IMG/VR virus record: IMGVR_UViG_3300011116_001255
Coordinates: 1 to 27,920 of that record
Reading direction: 5' to 3' (one strand)
DNA: 27,920 nt
DNA from: a virus
The translations under genes and the position numbers were made by a program. Shown in pieces: positions 7,655 to 16,473 of this stretch. The notes under the pieces are model-generated. The model saw only the letters and a program-made list of their open reading frames with translations, made no database searches and was not told where the DNA came from. How positions within the stretch are numbered: position 1 is the stretch's first letter; every line of letters starts with the position of its first letter.

Positions 7655-10600
7655 TTAAATACCCATCCCCGGGGTATTAGATCCTGCAGATACAGATCCC
7701 GCGAAAGAGGAGTCTTTGGGGCTTATATTTCCTAAACCCTTGAATTGCGAGGCTTCTGTATTTATTGCTTCAATTCTTAATTTGAGATATTTTGAATCTT
7801 CTGGGTCTGCAGCGATAACGTAATCTCCTGTAGCAGGTATTTTAGATGAAAATTCTACATCTATAAATCTGCGATTTTTAGAAGGTTTAAAAGCGGTAAG
7901 CATAACTCTCTTATTTTGATATCCTGTAGGATATAAAACGGATGCTTTTATCTGAGCGTCTAAAAGATTGAAATCAGAATCATCATTAGCGTAAAAAGTA
8001 TAATAATTAAGTCTAAATGCTTTTTCGTCAACATAAGACCCAGTTAATGGAATATCAGTTATTCTAGCAAAGTTATTTGGATTTTGAATTACTAAGAATG
8101 GGAAATCTGTTGTAGAATACGAGGTAACATAATTTGAAAGGCGAACATTCAGTTTTTCTCCTACAACGAAATCATTTTGCAATGGATAAGTTGTGGAAGC
8201 TGTATAATAAGCATAATATTTAGATCCATCTTCACTTTGTGTAGCATAATCATTTCCAGAGAAAAGTAAAACACTTGGATTTCTCATGAAGAAACCAGAA
8301 GCAGGATTTAAAATAGTTAAATTAGAACCGCTCCAATAATTATCAGAAGGAGATGAAGAAACATTTGTTGTTAAAGTTACGCCCGTTACTGTTCCAACAA
8401 AAGGAGGAATTCTTGAAATATATGCAGTAGCTTCAGGAGTTTGTCCTCCGTATGAGGCCATCGTGATTGCAGATGTTAAAGTGGTATAGCCTTTACCAGC
8501 ATTGAGAATTCTATATCCTGTAATTGGCCCACCCGCTTGATTTAAGAAAACGATGTCAAACTTTTTCTTATCTGTTTGAAAATTAGTTGAAAATGTTTCT
8601 ATAATTCGCCCATTAGATTCGGAGAAGAAATCAACACCCGTTAAATTTTTTATTCCTTCTCCAACAAAAGAAATTATTGAACCATCGTAGCCGCTAATTT
8701 GAGAAGTACCATCTCCTCTATAAGTTAGTCTATTATTTAAATATCCATCTTTAAGAGAGATAAACGGAGAATAATTAAATCTACCAGAGACTCCATAAAT
8801 TTCATTCAAGTAAGTTTGTAAATAAAACATTCCTGTTACCGGTCTTACATCTTCGACATCTTTTCTATGAACATTTTTACCAGCAACCGAAGGTGGATAA
8901 AATTGAAGTTTGCTAAAATCTTTATATACGACACTAGAACTTAATTCTCTAGCGTCAATATTAATATTTATACCTGTCTTATATCCAACTTGAAGAGGAA
9001 CGGGGGCTCCAGCACCTCCGGAAGCACCAACTACTAGCTCTCCAACTCCTATGAATCTGATTCCTGTAACATAATTTAAATTTTCTCCAGTCAAAGTGAT
9101 TAGAGATCTATAGGTGCCCGTAGTGATATTTAAACCGGAAGATTTAATTAATGGAGCTTTTATTGTAATATTATTGAACATTTCATCTGGATCAAAACTA
9201 TTACGTTGGAAAAAGATTTTACCACTACCAATGTAGCCATCTAAGGTGATTTCATTTCCCGGATTGACAAAATTATAACCGAAACCGATTGCATCTGTTC
9301 CACTAATTAATAAATCTAAATCTTGAATTTGATAATTATCAGTAGATGATATATTTAATTTACCTGATAAAATTGAATATCCAGTATATGGATTACGAAC
9401 TCCAGTACCAGAAAGAGTAGAAACATCAACAACTGACATGTTCTGCGTAATCAAATATTGACCAGTTTTATTAGTTAATACATTATAGCCACTAATATAT
9501 AAATCTCTAGATTGAGATCTATGAGCATTTACTCCTGTTATAACAATAGAATCTTTCGACCTAAAAGTTACAGAATTAACTCCAGTTATTGTTGTACTAG
9601 GATTGAAAAATGGTGAAAACCCTTTTACTTCATCTGTCGTTCCAGAATTAAAAAATCTAAAACTAGCTCTCTTAACTTCTCTAGGAACGATAACTAAGGC
9701 CCCCGTTGAATCAATTATTGAAACGCCTGAATATTTAACTGGTTCATTATTAAATCCAATACCGTAAAAATCAAAACCACTTAAATTATTTCCAGATAAA
9801 AGAATTTCGTTTCCGAAATAAGCAGAGTTTGGTATAATTTTATTAATAATAGGATTTAAGAAAGTTAAAGATTCAGTTGTAGTAACTCTTCTGGAGCCAT
9901 TTAAAGTTATAGGACCATCTGTTATGTCATAAACTTGAGGAACGTAAAAGCTTAGTCCAGTAATGCTTTGGCTGGCAAAAGCCGTTACCACCTTGTACGC
10001 TCCATCTCTTCTGCCTAGTTCAAGAGAAGATACGGTATTTAAAAATTTACCTGACAATGTGATTAGTGTTCCGGCTAAACCCGTTAGCGGAGTAAAACCA
10101 TCAACAGATAAAAGTCCGCTACCGATAGCTAAACCGCTGGGATAAGTATAAGAATAATAATTTGAATTAATAGTTAAAAAATCTCCACTTTGAGCTAAAT
10201 CAGGAAGATTAAAGACTATTCTTTGTTTAAATTCAGAATTTAATCCAGAAACTGAATAACCCGTTACTTCATTACCCCCTATTGAAATAGATTTTATATA
10301 GTAAAGATCAGTTCCATAACCTGTTACAGGATCACCTTGGAACAATAAAGCAGGTTCAATTCCTGTTATTGATGGAGTTTTTAGAAAAGTAAATCTTTTA
10401 TCAAATCCGCCTGTTATTCTGGAGTACGTGTTATCTAAAACAACATTAGTTTTTCTAAGAGAAGAAAGATTTGGAGTATTTAATTTTAGATATCCAAAGT
10501 CCCTAGTATTATCGTCTATCAAACCAACATTTGCATGGATCAAGATTTCTGTATTAATATTATTTCTTGCCCTTCTTAGAGGGGCAAAATTTAAGAATTG

Positions 10601-13144
10601 ATAAGGATCTTCTTTTACAACTCTTATTTCGTCTATATACCCATTCCAATAATTGCTGCTATTATTTGGATAATCTCTACCAATATAAACATCAAATACA
10701 GGACTAGATAAAGATTTATCAGAATTTAAACTAAAATCTAAATTACTAGAAGAAAAATCCAACTGATAAAGGTCAGAAAATAAATTAAGACCGCTACCGT
10801 TAAGTAAAATTTTACCACTTATACTGTTTAAACTATTATAAGATTTTGAAATAGACAAGTGATTCCACTGATTAGTTAAAATCTTACCTGAAAAAACTGG
10901 AGAGAAACCATCCCAATCAATTCCAGAGATTACTACTTTATCAGAAGTTACGAATACATTTAATCCACTTTGCGTTCCAACAAGATATTTTGTATCTGAG
11001 GCTGAAAAAGAAGAACCGGGCTTGAAATCCAACTCGAAAGCAAAGCTTTTACCATAACTTAAAGGAACATTTGGGAATGCTCCAGTTATTGAGAACTTTA
11101 CATAAGAGTTTAGTGGATCAGCAAACGAAAAACTTCTGCCATCAAATCTTGATGTGGAGTTGTCTATTTTCGCAGAAGGCCCTATTGTCAAAGGCTTGCT
11201 TTTTCTAAATGTAGACTGATAAGAATAACTATTAGCAGATTCAAGGGCTTCAACATTAGAATTTTCATCACCCGTATCTTGGAATAAAAATTGAGAATCT
11301 GGATAAATGTTATGACCAATAATTTCTAAAGGACCACCAATATAATTCTCAAAAGAATTAATATTTTTAATGACTGGATTGCCTTTTATAATTTCGAAAT
11401 TTTCAAACAAGAAATCTTTTCCGCCAGAATTTTTAATTGTTATACCATAAACTCCCGGGGGCACATTTGTTCCAGTAAATGTTAAAGTTGTATTTGTAGA
11501 ATTTTTTCCAAAATCAGAAATAGAATAATTTCTATTATGGCCTCCATAATTTGAATCTTCAACATATCCAGAAATATTACTTATTACAGAAGAATTAATT
11601 CTATTTACTCTGTAATCAGTATCAGAAAAATCACCTTGTAAAAACAATACTGTGTTCTCAATATCGAAAATTCCTGAATTTCTAATTACTGAATCTATAT
11701 TATCATATAAACCTACGCCCTTTACAATTCTAAAATCTTCAAGACGACCTAAAAATCCATTAGCCCCTAGCGAATTTGTACCTACAAACAATCCGCTTCC
11801 AGCTGTTATTGTATAAGGGCTACCTGCCGATACGGTATTTGAATATTCTCCAGCTCCATCTTTAGCAGCTATATAAGTACTACCATTTGAAGAAGTTCTG
11901 GATATTACGACTTTTGTCCAAGTATTAGCTGGCACATTAGAAGTAGGAATCGTCGCTTTTGCGGCGCTAGTTGCATAGAAAGTCCAATCACTAGCACCTG
12001 CAGCTTTATAAAAAGAAAACCCATTTCCATCCAACCCTAAGTCTTGGAATAAATCGATTCGACTTGATGGATATGAAATAGGATTAATTAAAAATTCAAT
12101 AGTAAAAGGAGCAGCTCCAAAATGAAAATCTCCATTTAATTTCGAATCAACTTTTAAATAAGAATCACCACTAAACAATAAAGATCTCTTAAATAGAGCA
12201 GTTGAAGAAGAGGCTACCCCACTATTCAAAACAGATTTTGGCTCTCTATAATTGATACCGCTTAAAACAATACCCGTAACATAGTTAAAGTTTTTTCCAA
12301 TTGCCGTATTAGATTCTCCAGAGCTTAAGTAATAATTTAAGGAGCTTGCAACAAAAGGAGGTTTTAAAACTGTGACTTGAGATTTCGATGTAAAAGAAGT
12401 GTTATCAATTGAATTAATTGTAACAAAACCAGCATTGGCATTTTCTGGAACGACTCCAGTAATTACATTATTCGATCCAGTAAATCTGGCAGTTACAAAT
12501 CCTGTAATTCCGTTATCAACAGAAGTCGTAAAATTAACTGGGAAATAATTTTCACTTACAAAAGAAAGATTAAAGTTTCGACCTGATATTTTTAACAAAT
12601 CGCCCTCATATGGAGTGTTATTGCTAAAACCGCTTATAAAAATACTTCCATAAAAGTCAAAATCACTTAAAACAGAAACAATTCCTGTATTATTGAAACC
12701 ATTTACTCTAATTGGTCCAGTAGTATATCCAAATGGGACTTTTGCAAGCAATACACCACTAGTAGAATTATACGAAACATCAGTACCAAGTATATTATTA
12801 AAATATACAGTTTCAATTCCAAGTAAAGATTTGCCGCTTATTGTAACAAAATCTCCCGCTTCCTGTGTTGTTGGAGAAACTGAATCTAATCGTGGAACGG
12901 GGTAAAAACTTACTCCGCTAACGAACATTGGATCAGAAACGGTTTGTCCTGTAATAAAATAAAAATTAACAGGTCCTAAAGTTATATTCTCTGGAACTGT
13001 AAATTCTATATATTCGGGAGAAGCATCATGATATGAAAAATCAACGAAGCCTGCGTTTGGTAACTGCAGTCCGCTCAAAGCATAAAAACCTGCGCCTGTG
13101 ACGCGCATTTTTTGATTTATATTTCCTGTATTATAAGTTGGCAT
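7655..13144 (-). CDS. Giant IPT/TIG-repeat and LamG-domain virion protein
   Basis: The 1829-residue product is almost wholly beta-sandwich repeats. IPT/TIG-like units are visible near residues 84-165, 167-260, 922-1000, 1014-1095, 1098-1175 and 1331-1370. Each opens with a P-x-[IL]-x-x-[IV]-x-P-like strand and a G-x-x-[IL]-x-[IL]-x-G-x-[NF] turn (for example GTLITLSGKFL at 1025-1035). Shorter degenerate units lie near 265-300, 589-617 and 1480-1510. Two LamG/concanavalin-like domains are inserted: about 322-480 (PFTIEFLINP, GFLGRLEDFRIVK) and 667-845 (GYIDEIRVVK). Gly-x-Gly-Tyr-like repeats follow at about 1543-1630. No signal peptide or membrane segment is seen. It is likely a tail-surface or fibre protein that binds glycans. 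AAGGA lies 7 bases before the ATG. It is last in a four-gene minus-strand operon. Confidence 0.8.
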   Translation of the reverse strand: MPTYNTGNINQKMRVTGAGFYALSGLQLPNAGFVDFSYHDASPEYIEFTVPENITLGPVNFYFITGQTVSDPMFVSGVSFYPVPRLDSVSPTTQEAGDFVTISGKSLLGIETVYFNNILGTDVSYNSTSGVLLAKVPFGYTTGPIRVNGFNNTGIVSVLSDFDFYGSIFISGFSNNTPYEGDLLKISGRNFNLSFVSENYFPVNFTTSVDNGITGFVTARFTGSNNVITGVVPENANAGFVTINSIDNTSFTSKSQVTVLKPPFVASSLNYYLSSGESNTAIGKNFNYVTGIVLSGINYREPKSVLNSGVASSSTALFKRSLLFSGDSYLKVDSKLNGDFHFGAAPFTIEFLINPISYPSSRIDLFQDLGLDGNGFSFYKAAGASDWTFYATSAAKATIPTSNVPANTWTKVVISRTSSNGSTYIAAKDGAGEYSNTVSAGSPYTITAGSGLFVGTNSLGANGFLGRLEDFRIVKGVGLYDNIDSVIRNSGIFDIENTVLFLQGDFSDTDYRVNRINSSVISNISGYVEDSNYGGHNRNYSISDFGKNSTNTTLTFTGTNVPPGVYGITIKNSGGKDFLFENFEIIKGNPVIKNINSFENYIGGPLEIIGHNIYPDSQFLFQDTGDENSNVEALESANSYSYQSTFRKSKPLTIGPSAKIDNSTSRFDGRSFSFADPLNSYVKFSITGAFPNVPLSYGKSFAFELDFKPGSSFSASDTKYLVGTQSGLNVFVTSDKVVISGIDWDGFSPVFSGKILTNQWNHLSISKSYNSLNSISGKILLNGSGLNLFSDLYQLDFSSSNLDFSLNSDKSLSSPVFDVYIGRDYPNNSSNYWNGYIDEIRVVKEDPYQFLNFAPLRRARNNINTEILIHANVGLIDDNTRDFGYLKLNTPNLSSLRKTNVVLDNTYSRITGGFDKRFTFLKTPSITGIEPALLFQGDPVTGYGTDLYYIKSISIGGNEVTGYSVSGLNSEFKQRIVFNLPDLAQSGDFLTINSNYYSYTYPSGLAIGSGLLSVDGFTPLTGLAGTLITLSGKFLNTVSSLELGRRDGAYKVVTAFASQSITGLSFYVPQVYDITDGPITLNGSRRVTTTESLTFLNPIINKIIPNSAYFGNEILLSGNNLSGFDFYGIGFNNEPVKYSGVSIIDSTGALVIVPREVKRASFRFFNSGTTDEVKGFSPFFNPSTTITGVNSVTFRSKDSIVITGVNAHRSQSRDLYISGYNVLTNKTGQYLITQNMSVVDVSTLSGTGVRNPYTGYSILSGKLNISSTDNYQIQDLDLLISGTDAIGFGYNFVNPGNEITLDGYIGSGKIFFQRNSFDPDEMFNNITIKAPLIKSSGLNITTGTYRSLITLTGENLNYVTGIRFIGVGELVVGASGGAGAPVPLQVGYKTGININIDARELSSSVVYKDFSKLQFYPPSVAGKNVHRKDVEDVRPVTGMFYLQTYLNEIYGVSGRFNYSPFISLKDGYLNNRLTYRGDGTSQISGYDGSIISFVGEGIKNLTGVDFFSESNGRIIETFSTNFQTDKKKFDIVFLNQAGGPITGYRILNAGKGYTTLTSAITMASYGGQTPEATAYISRIPPFVGTVTGVTLTTNVSSSPSDNYWSGSNLTILNPASGFFMRNPSVLLFSGNDYATQSEDGSKYYAYYTASTTYPLQNDFVVGEKLNVRLSNYVTSYSTTDFPFLVIQNPNNFARITDIPLTGSYVDEKAFRLNYYTFYANDDSDFNLLDAQIKASVLYPTGYQNKRVMLTAFKPSKNRRFIDVEFSSKIPATGDYVIAADPEDSKYLKLRIEAINTEASQFKGLGNISPKDSSFAGSVSAGSNTPGMGI
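7658..7678. terminator. Possible hairpin at the convergent gene ends
   Basis: AATACCC at 7658-7664 and GGGTATT at 7672-7678 form a perfect 7-base inverted repeat around a 7-base loop. The element lies over the last codons of the minus-strand TIG gene, just past the stop of the plus-strand gene. Read on the minus strand it is followed by TAATTAC, not a true T run, so intrinsic termination would be weak. It is the only terminator candidate seen at this convergence. Confidence 0.25.
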
Positions 13145-13145
13145 T

Positions 13146-14225
13146 TTATAGTCCTTGGAACTTAGCGGATATAATTATATCATTTTTTGCAACACTTGTT
13201 TTGAAATTAAAAATTGAAGTTGATTGAGTCTCTTCTGTTTCTATTATAATTACAGCCGCACCTTTTAAAGATACTGGAGCGACAGCAGTTAAAACAGTAT
13301 TGGAAACTTGGGTAAAAGAGGTAGCTTTTTCATTACCAAAATAAACATTTTTTATATTAATAAAATTGTTTCCATTTATAGTAACTGTTGAGCCCGGTAA
13401 AATTACTCTAGGAGTAAAATCAGTTATGACTGGCTTGAAATGAGAAAAATCTTGTTTTAAATTAAAACTTGCTTTAGCGTACCCTTGTGTTTCGACAGAT
13501 ATTCTTTTGGAAGATAAAATTCCAGAAAAAGAAAGAGTATCTAAAGGTATGGCTCCAGTGAGCAGGTTTATGGTAAATCCCGCTGTCACTCCGCTAATTG
13601 GAAGTGACGTATTAAAATTATCTAGGTCAAAAGAAAGAGTTTGAGAACGTTTACCTAAGTAAGCTCTACCGCTTTGGTCAAAGGACGAAGAAGTCTCTTT
13701 TAGATATTTTTCTACTTCTCTTTGATACTGATAATTAAAATTAGTAAAAGTATTAGTATTAGAGTCAATTGAAACTCCGCCAAAATTTCCTGATAAATAA
13801 AAATTATTAAAATTTAAAGGTGTTATTTCAGGAAGTTGAGAAGGAGCGGCAGGATTAAAAGATCCTTTTAAATTCTCAAAAACTTTAAGCTGTAGATCAA
13901 CTTTTGCTAAATTATCTGGCGACCCTTGAACTGAATAGGAAGTTATATATCCATTTTCGAAATAAAGGCCACAGAAATTACCTGAAATACCCTGTTCAGA
14001 ATTAGCGCCAAGAATATATTCTTTTACAAAATCTTTGCCAGTTAAATAATAAGAAATAGAAAAGCTAGTATCTACAGTATCTTGAGGAGCGTAAGAATAT
14101 GAATTCTTTTTAAATTCTTCATTGTAAACAGGAGCTACTGAAGCATCAAGAGACATGTCCACATTAGTCGCTAATATGTCGACTCCGCTTAATTTAAATG
14201 TACAATTTTTATAATTAAAAAACAT
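13146..14225 (-). CDS. Tail structural protein, paralogue 3, with a C-terminal IPT/TIG domain
   Basis: The 359-residue product combines a beta-rich domain (about 1-260) shared with the two upstream genes and an IPT/TIG unit at about 265-343 (PVITDFTPRVILPGSTVTI). The shared landmarks are GYITSYSV (92-99) followed by KVDLQLKVFENLKG (108-121), and AYLGKRSQTLSFDLDNF (188-204). It is probably a tail tube or tube-associated protein whose added TIG domain projects outward, as TIG/Ig domains do on major tail proteins of other siphoviruses. The start codon overlaps the preceding stop (TAATG) and has a good GAGGAG Shine-Dalgarno at 14232-14237 on the minus strand. The giant TIG gene starts one base downstream of its stop. 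No exact family is claimed. Confidence 0.65.
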   Translation of the reverse strand: MFFNYKNCTFKLSGVDILATNVDMSLDASVAPVYNEEFKKNSYSYAPQDTVDTSFSISYYLTGKDFVKEYILGANSEQGISGNFCGLYFENGYITSYSVQGSPDNLAKVDLQLKVFENLKGSFNPAAPSQLPEITPLNFNNFYLSGNFGGVSIDSNTNTFTNFNYQYQREVEKYLKETSSSFDQSGRAYLGKRSQTLSFDLDNFNTSLPISGVTAGFTINLLTGAIPLDTLSFSGILSSKRISVETQGYAKASFNLKQDFSHFKPVITDFTPRVILPGSTVTINGNNFINIKNVYFGNEKATSFTQVSNTVLTAVAPVSLKGAAVIIIETEETQSTSIFNFKTSVAKNDIIISAKFQGL

Positions 14226-15028
14226 TAGAAACTCCTCTTTAATGATATTTTATTTTTAGCAAAATCATCAACATTAATTGATAAATTAGAATCATTGATT
14301 CTGCTACCTGAAGTGTCTAAAATGAAAATAGATTGATCTCCAAAAGTAGTAATATTAATTTTCGCATTCTCTGCTGTTGATAAAGCTGTATCAGCGAAAT
14401 TAGAATTAAAACCAGTTAGCGAAAAATCAAACGTTTCTTGCCCTGCAGATAAATCTACTTGAGCAGGTCTTTGCTTACCAACTCCATAAATTGGATTCCA
14501 ATCAATTTGTAACCCATAAGAAAAATCCAATACATTATATGATGCAGAGACTCCAGAAACTTTACTATTCCAAGAGTGAGCTATTCCAGAGCCACTATTT
14601 AAATTATTGATAGAAGCTTTTGAACTTAAAGAGCCCGAGATGTCAGAATAGTTAGAAAAAGAAACGTTAACTGGAATTTTAGAATTTGGAGCCACTTCTA
14701 AACTAAAAGAGGTTGGGTAAAAAGATCCACTTATACCAGCTATTCTTAATTGAACTGGGATTTGAGTTTCTGGAAAGCTATTAGCAAAAACTCCTGTTTT
14801 TACATAATCAAAGCACTTGTAGATTGGATCTACTATGTTTGGTAAGTAAGAAAAATTAACTACTGTTTCATCTTTTCTAGTTTTGAAAACTTGAGAAGAA
14901 TTCTTTCTGCCTATTACATAAGATGAATTAATATTTCTATTAACAGTAATAGACGCATTTTGAGCCAGAATTACTCCTGACCCAAAAGTAGAATTGAAAA
15001 TTACTTCACATTCATTAAAATATTTCAT
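14225..15028 (-). CDS. Tail structural protein, paralogue 2
   Basis: The 267-residue beta-rich product begins with an amphipathic strand region (FGSGVILAQNASITVNRN, 15-32). It carries the same landmarks as its neighbours: GSFYPTSFSLEV (101-112) followed by PVNVSFSNYSDISGS, then FSYGLQIDWNPIYGVGK and QETFDFSLTGFN in the second half. The architecture suggests a tube-like or tube-capping protein, but no known family can be named with confidence. It has no TIG domain, unlike the next gene. AAGG at 15036-15039 (minus strand) lies 7 bases before the ATG and overlaps the upstream gene's stop. A single major tail protein normally dominates expression; which of the three plays that part cannot be told here. 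Confidence 0.6.
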   Translation of the reverse strand: MKYFNECEVIFNSTFGSGVILAQNASITVNRNINSSYVIGRKNSSQVFKTRKDETVVNFSYLPNIVDPIYKCFDYVKTGVFANSFPETQIPVQLRIAGISGSFYPTSFSLEVAPNSKIPVNVSFSNYSDISGSLSSKASINNLNSGSGIAHSWNSKVSGVSASYNVLDFSYGLQIDWNPIYGVGKQRPAQVDLSAGQETFDFSLTGFNSNFADTALSTAENAKINITTFGDQSIFILDTSGSRINDSNLSINVDDFAKNKISLKRSF

Positions 15029-15037
15029 CCTTTTGCC

Positions 15038-15856
15038 TTATTTCAAATACCCTTTATACCTTACAGTTAATTCTACAGGAGAGTTTACACTAACCGATAA
15101 ATCTTCAGAAAAATCAATAAAATAACATAAAGAGTTAGAAAAATCAAAATTAACAGAATTATTATTAAAATCTCTAGTATTTATGTAAAAACCATTATTG
15201 TTTTTGATATTATAAGAAAGATCAGATAATTTTTGCAAACTATAAGAATCTTTTGGCAATGTAAAATCACAAGAAACTTCTAAAGGATAAATAGTCCTAA
15301 CAGAAAATGGTGTAGAAGATCCTAAATAATAAACTGGGCTTCTAGGGCAATTTATATTTAAATTAAATGAATTAACTCTATTTGTAGAAAAATCATTAAT
15401 TCCAATATCTATAGAATTTGAATTAACTAAAGAAACAGGGCTAGTTTTATTAAAAGAACCCTCTGTAGGAATTGTCCCTGCGTTATTATATATTTCAAAA
15501 TTAGCTCGCACAGTAGGGACTTCTCCTATTTGTGCGCCACAAGTATAAGATGTTAAATAACCGCTTTGAAAGCCAAAAAGAACATTAGAGCTTGGGTTTT
15601 GTTTTTTGGTGATAAATCCATAATTACCATTCTCCCCAGTACAAGAAATAAAATCATTAGTTGTTGTCAATAAAGAAGTTATCGATAAAGATGCGGTTTT
15701 AGCCCCTTCTGGGGTATAAAAACTACTATTCATACCAAGATATTTGGTATGTTGAACAGGCATTTGATACCCTGCTTGTATTTCTTGTACTCCATGGACC
15801 TGATTTTGATTCAGGTAAAAGTCCAAGTTTTGTTTATTTAATCTAGATAATGCCAT
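15038..15856 (-). CDS. Tail structural protein, paralogue 1
   Basis: The 272-residue product is first in the minus-strand operon. It has an N-terminal arm (about 1-45, Asn/Gln-rich, with YQMPVQHTKYLG at 30-41) and a beta-rich body. GYLTSYTCGAQIGEVP (99-114) followed by RANFEIYNNAGTIP (117-130) matches the GY-[IL]-TSY landmark in paralogue 3, and SPVYYLGSSTPFSVRTIYPL in the second half matches the Tyr-x-x-Gly landmark of the others. It is a candidate tail tube or tail-terminator-like protein. It is divergent from the gpM gene across a 58-base gap. The Shine-Dalgarno is poor (only AAG close to the ATG), so initiation may depend on the AT-rich leader. Confidence 0.6.
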   Translation of the reverse strand: MALSRLNKQNLDFYLNQNQVHGVQEIQAGYQMPVQHTKYLGMNSSFYTPEGAKTASLSITSLLTTTNDFISCTGENGNYGFITKKQNPSSNVLFGFQSGYLTSYTCGAQIGEVPTVRANFEIYNNAGTIPTEGSFNKTSPVSLVNSNSIDIGINDFSTNRVNSFNLNINCPRSPVYYLGSSTPFSVRTIYPLEVSCDFTLPKDSYSLQKLSDLSYNIKNNNGFYINTRDFNNNSVNFDFSNSLCYFIDFSEDLSVSVNSPVELTVRYKGYLK

Positions 15857-15914
15857 CTTATCTTAATATTTACACAAAAAAGTGTAATAATAAGTTGGTA
15901 AAAGGCAAAAGGCA
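15857..15914. promoter_or_regulatory. Divergent intergenic regulatory region with an inverted repeat
   Basis: This 58-base gap is the only place in the window where two operons point away from each other, so it should hold promoters for both tail blocks. It is very AT-rich. At 15870-15887, TTACAC and GTGTAA form a perfect 6-base inverted repeat around six A residues, suitable as a dimeric regulator site or a small hairpin. TTTACA at 15869-15874 is a possible -35 box, but no convincing -10 box at 16-18 bases was found. The phage may use its own late-transcription signals. Confidence 0.55.
15900..15913 (+). repeat. Tandem 7-base repeat over the gpM ribosome binding site
   Basis: AAAAGGC occurs twice in a row directly before the gpM ATG at 15915. 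The first copy places AAGG 9 bases before the start, a workable Shine-Dalgarno; the second is too close. The same 11-base string AAGGCAAAAGG is found on the minus strand before the ATG at 15028. Confidence 0.6.
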
Positions 15915-16469
15915 ATGTCAAACTCTATTTTTAATATCAACGAATGGAATGCTTCGGCTGTATACAATAAATATGATATTATTTCGTATACAGACAATCG
16001 CTTTTACTATGCTAAAACAAGCGTTCCCGCAAATAATCCGCCTGTTTATTCATCTGTAACTTCTGATTCTGATGTCTATTGGGGAGGGCATTTTAGACAT
16101 CCTATCTCCCAAAAAGATTATCCATATTTTTTCTGGAAACCTTCATATCAAACACAATCTAATTTTGAGCCTAAAGTTTCTGTTATTCGATATGGAGACG
16201 GATATGAAAAAAGAGTTAGTGACCAAATTAATTTTAATTTACTAAATTTTGAATTAAATTTTGAAGGATTAACATTAGATGAAGCCACTGCCATATTACA
16301 TTTCTTAACTGCCAGAAACGCAAAGCAAGCATTTATTTACTATCCATCACCCCCCTATTCAATTCCAACGACTGAAGCAAAACTTTTCATTTGTAGAAAA
16401 TGGAATTCAACTAATCCATTTTTCAATAATTTTTCTGTAAGAGCTTCTTTTGAAGAAGTACCTGCTTAA
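15915..16469 (+). CDS. Tail-tip protein gpM with an N-terminal CBM5/12-like module
   Basis: The 184-residue product contains a lambda gpM-type minor tail domain at about 70-182: FFWKP (72-76), then VIRYGDGYEKR (90-100), the family's Gly-Asp-Gly-Tyr-x-x-Arg signature. FEGLTLDEATAILHFL (116-131) and a closing FSVRASFEEV are also typical. Lambda gpM is 109 residues; the extra N-terminal part (about 10-57) has the pattern W-x(6)-Y-x(2)-D-x-I-x-Y...FYYAKTSVP-x-N-x-PP...W of small CBM5/12-like carbohydrate-binding modules. A related module is in gpL. It is first in the tail-tip operon. gpM acts in the ring of proteins that closes the distal tail tube. The start is set by AAGG 9 bases upstream. Confidence 0.85.
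   Translation: MSNSIFNINEWNASAVYNKYDIISYTDNRFYYAKTSVPANNPPVYSSVTSDSDVYWGGHFRHPISQKDYPYFFWKPSYQTQSNFEPKVSVIRYGDGYEKRVSDQINFNLLNFELNFEGLTLDEATAILHFLTARNAKQAFIYYPSPPYSIPTTEAKLFICRKWNSTNPFFNNFSVRASFEEVPA
15942..16085 (+). other. CBM5/12-like module in gpM
   Basis: Residues 10-57 of gpM. Aromatic residues (Trp11, Tyr17, Tyr20, Tyr25, Phe30, Tyr31, Tyr32, Trp56) are spaced as in short chitin-binding-type modules, and the YAKTSVPANNPP core matches the module in gpL almost motif for motif. Binding to sugar is inferred from pattern only. Confidence 0.55.
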
Positions 16470-16473
16470 TTTT

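Noticed and set aside
15850-16059. 69-codon plus-strand open frame overlapping the divergent gap and gpM
   Set aside because: It lies out of frame over the gpM start; gpM is strongly supported by family motifs.
16450-16473. TTG start for gpL inside gpM
   Set aside because: An ATG at 16474 follows the gpM stop by a few bases and the extra eight residues do not belong to the family.
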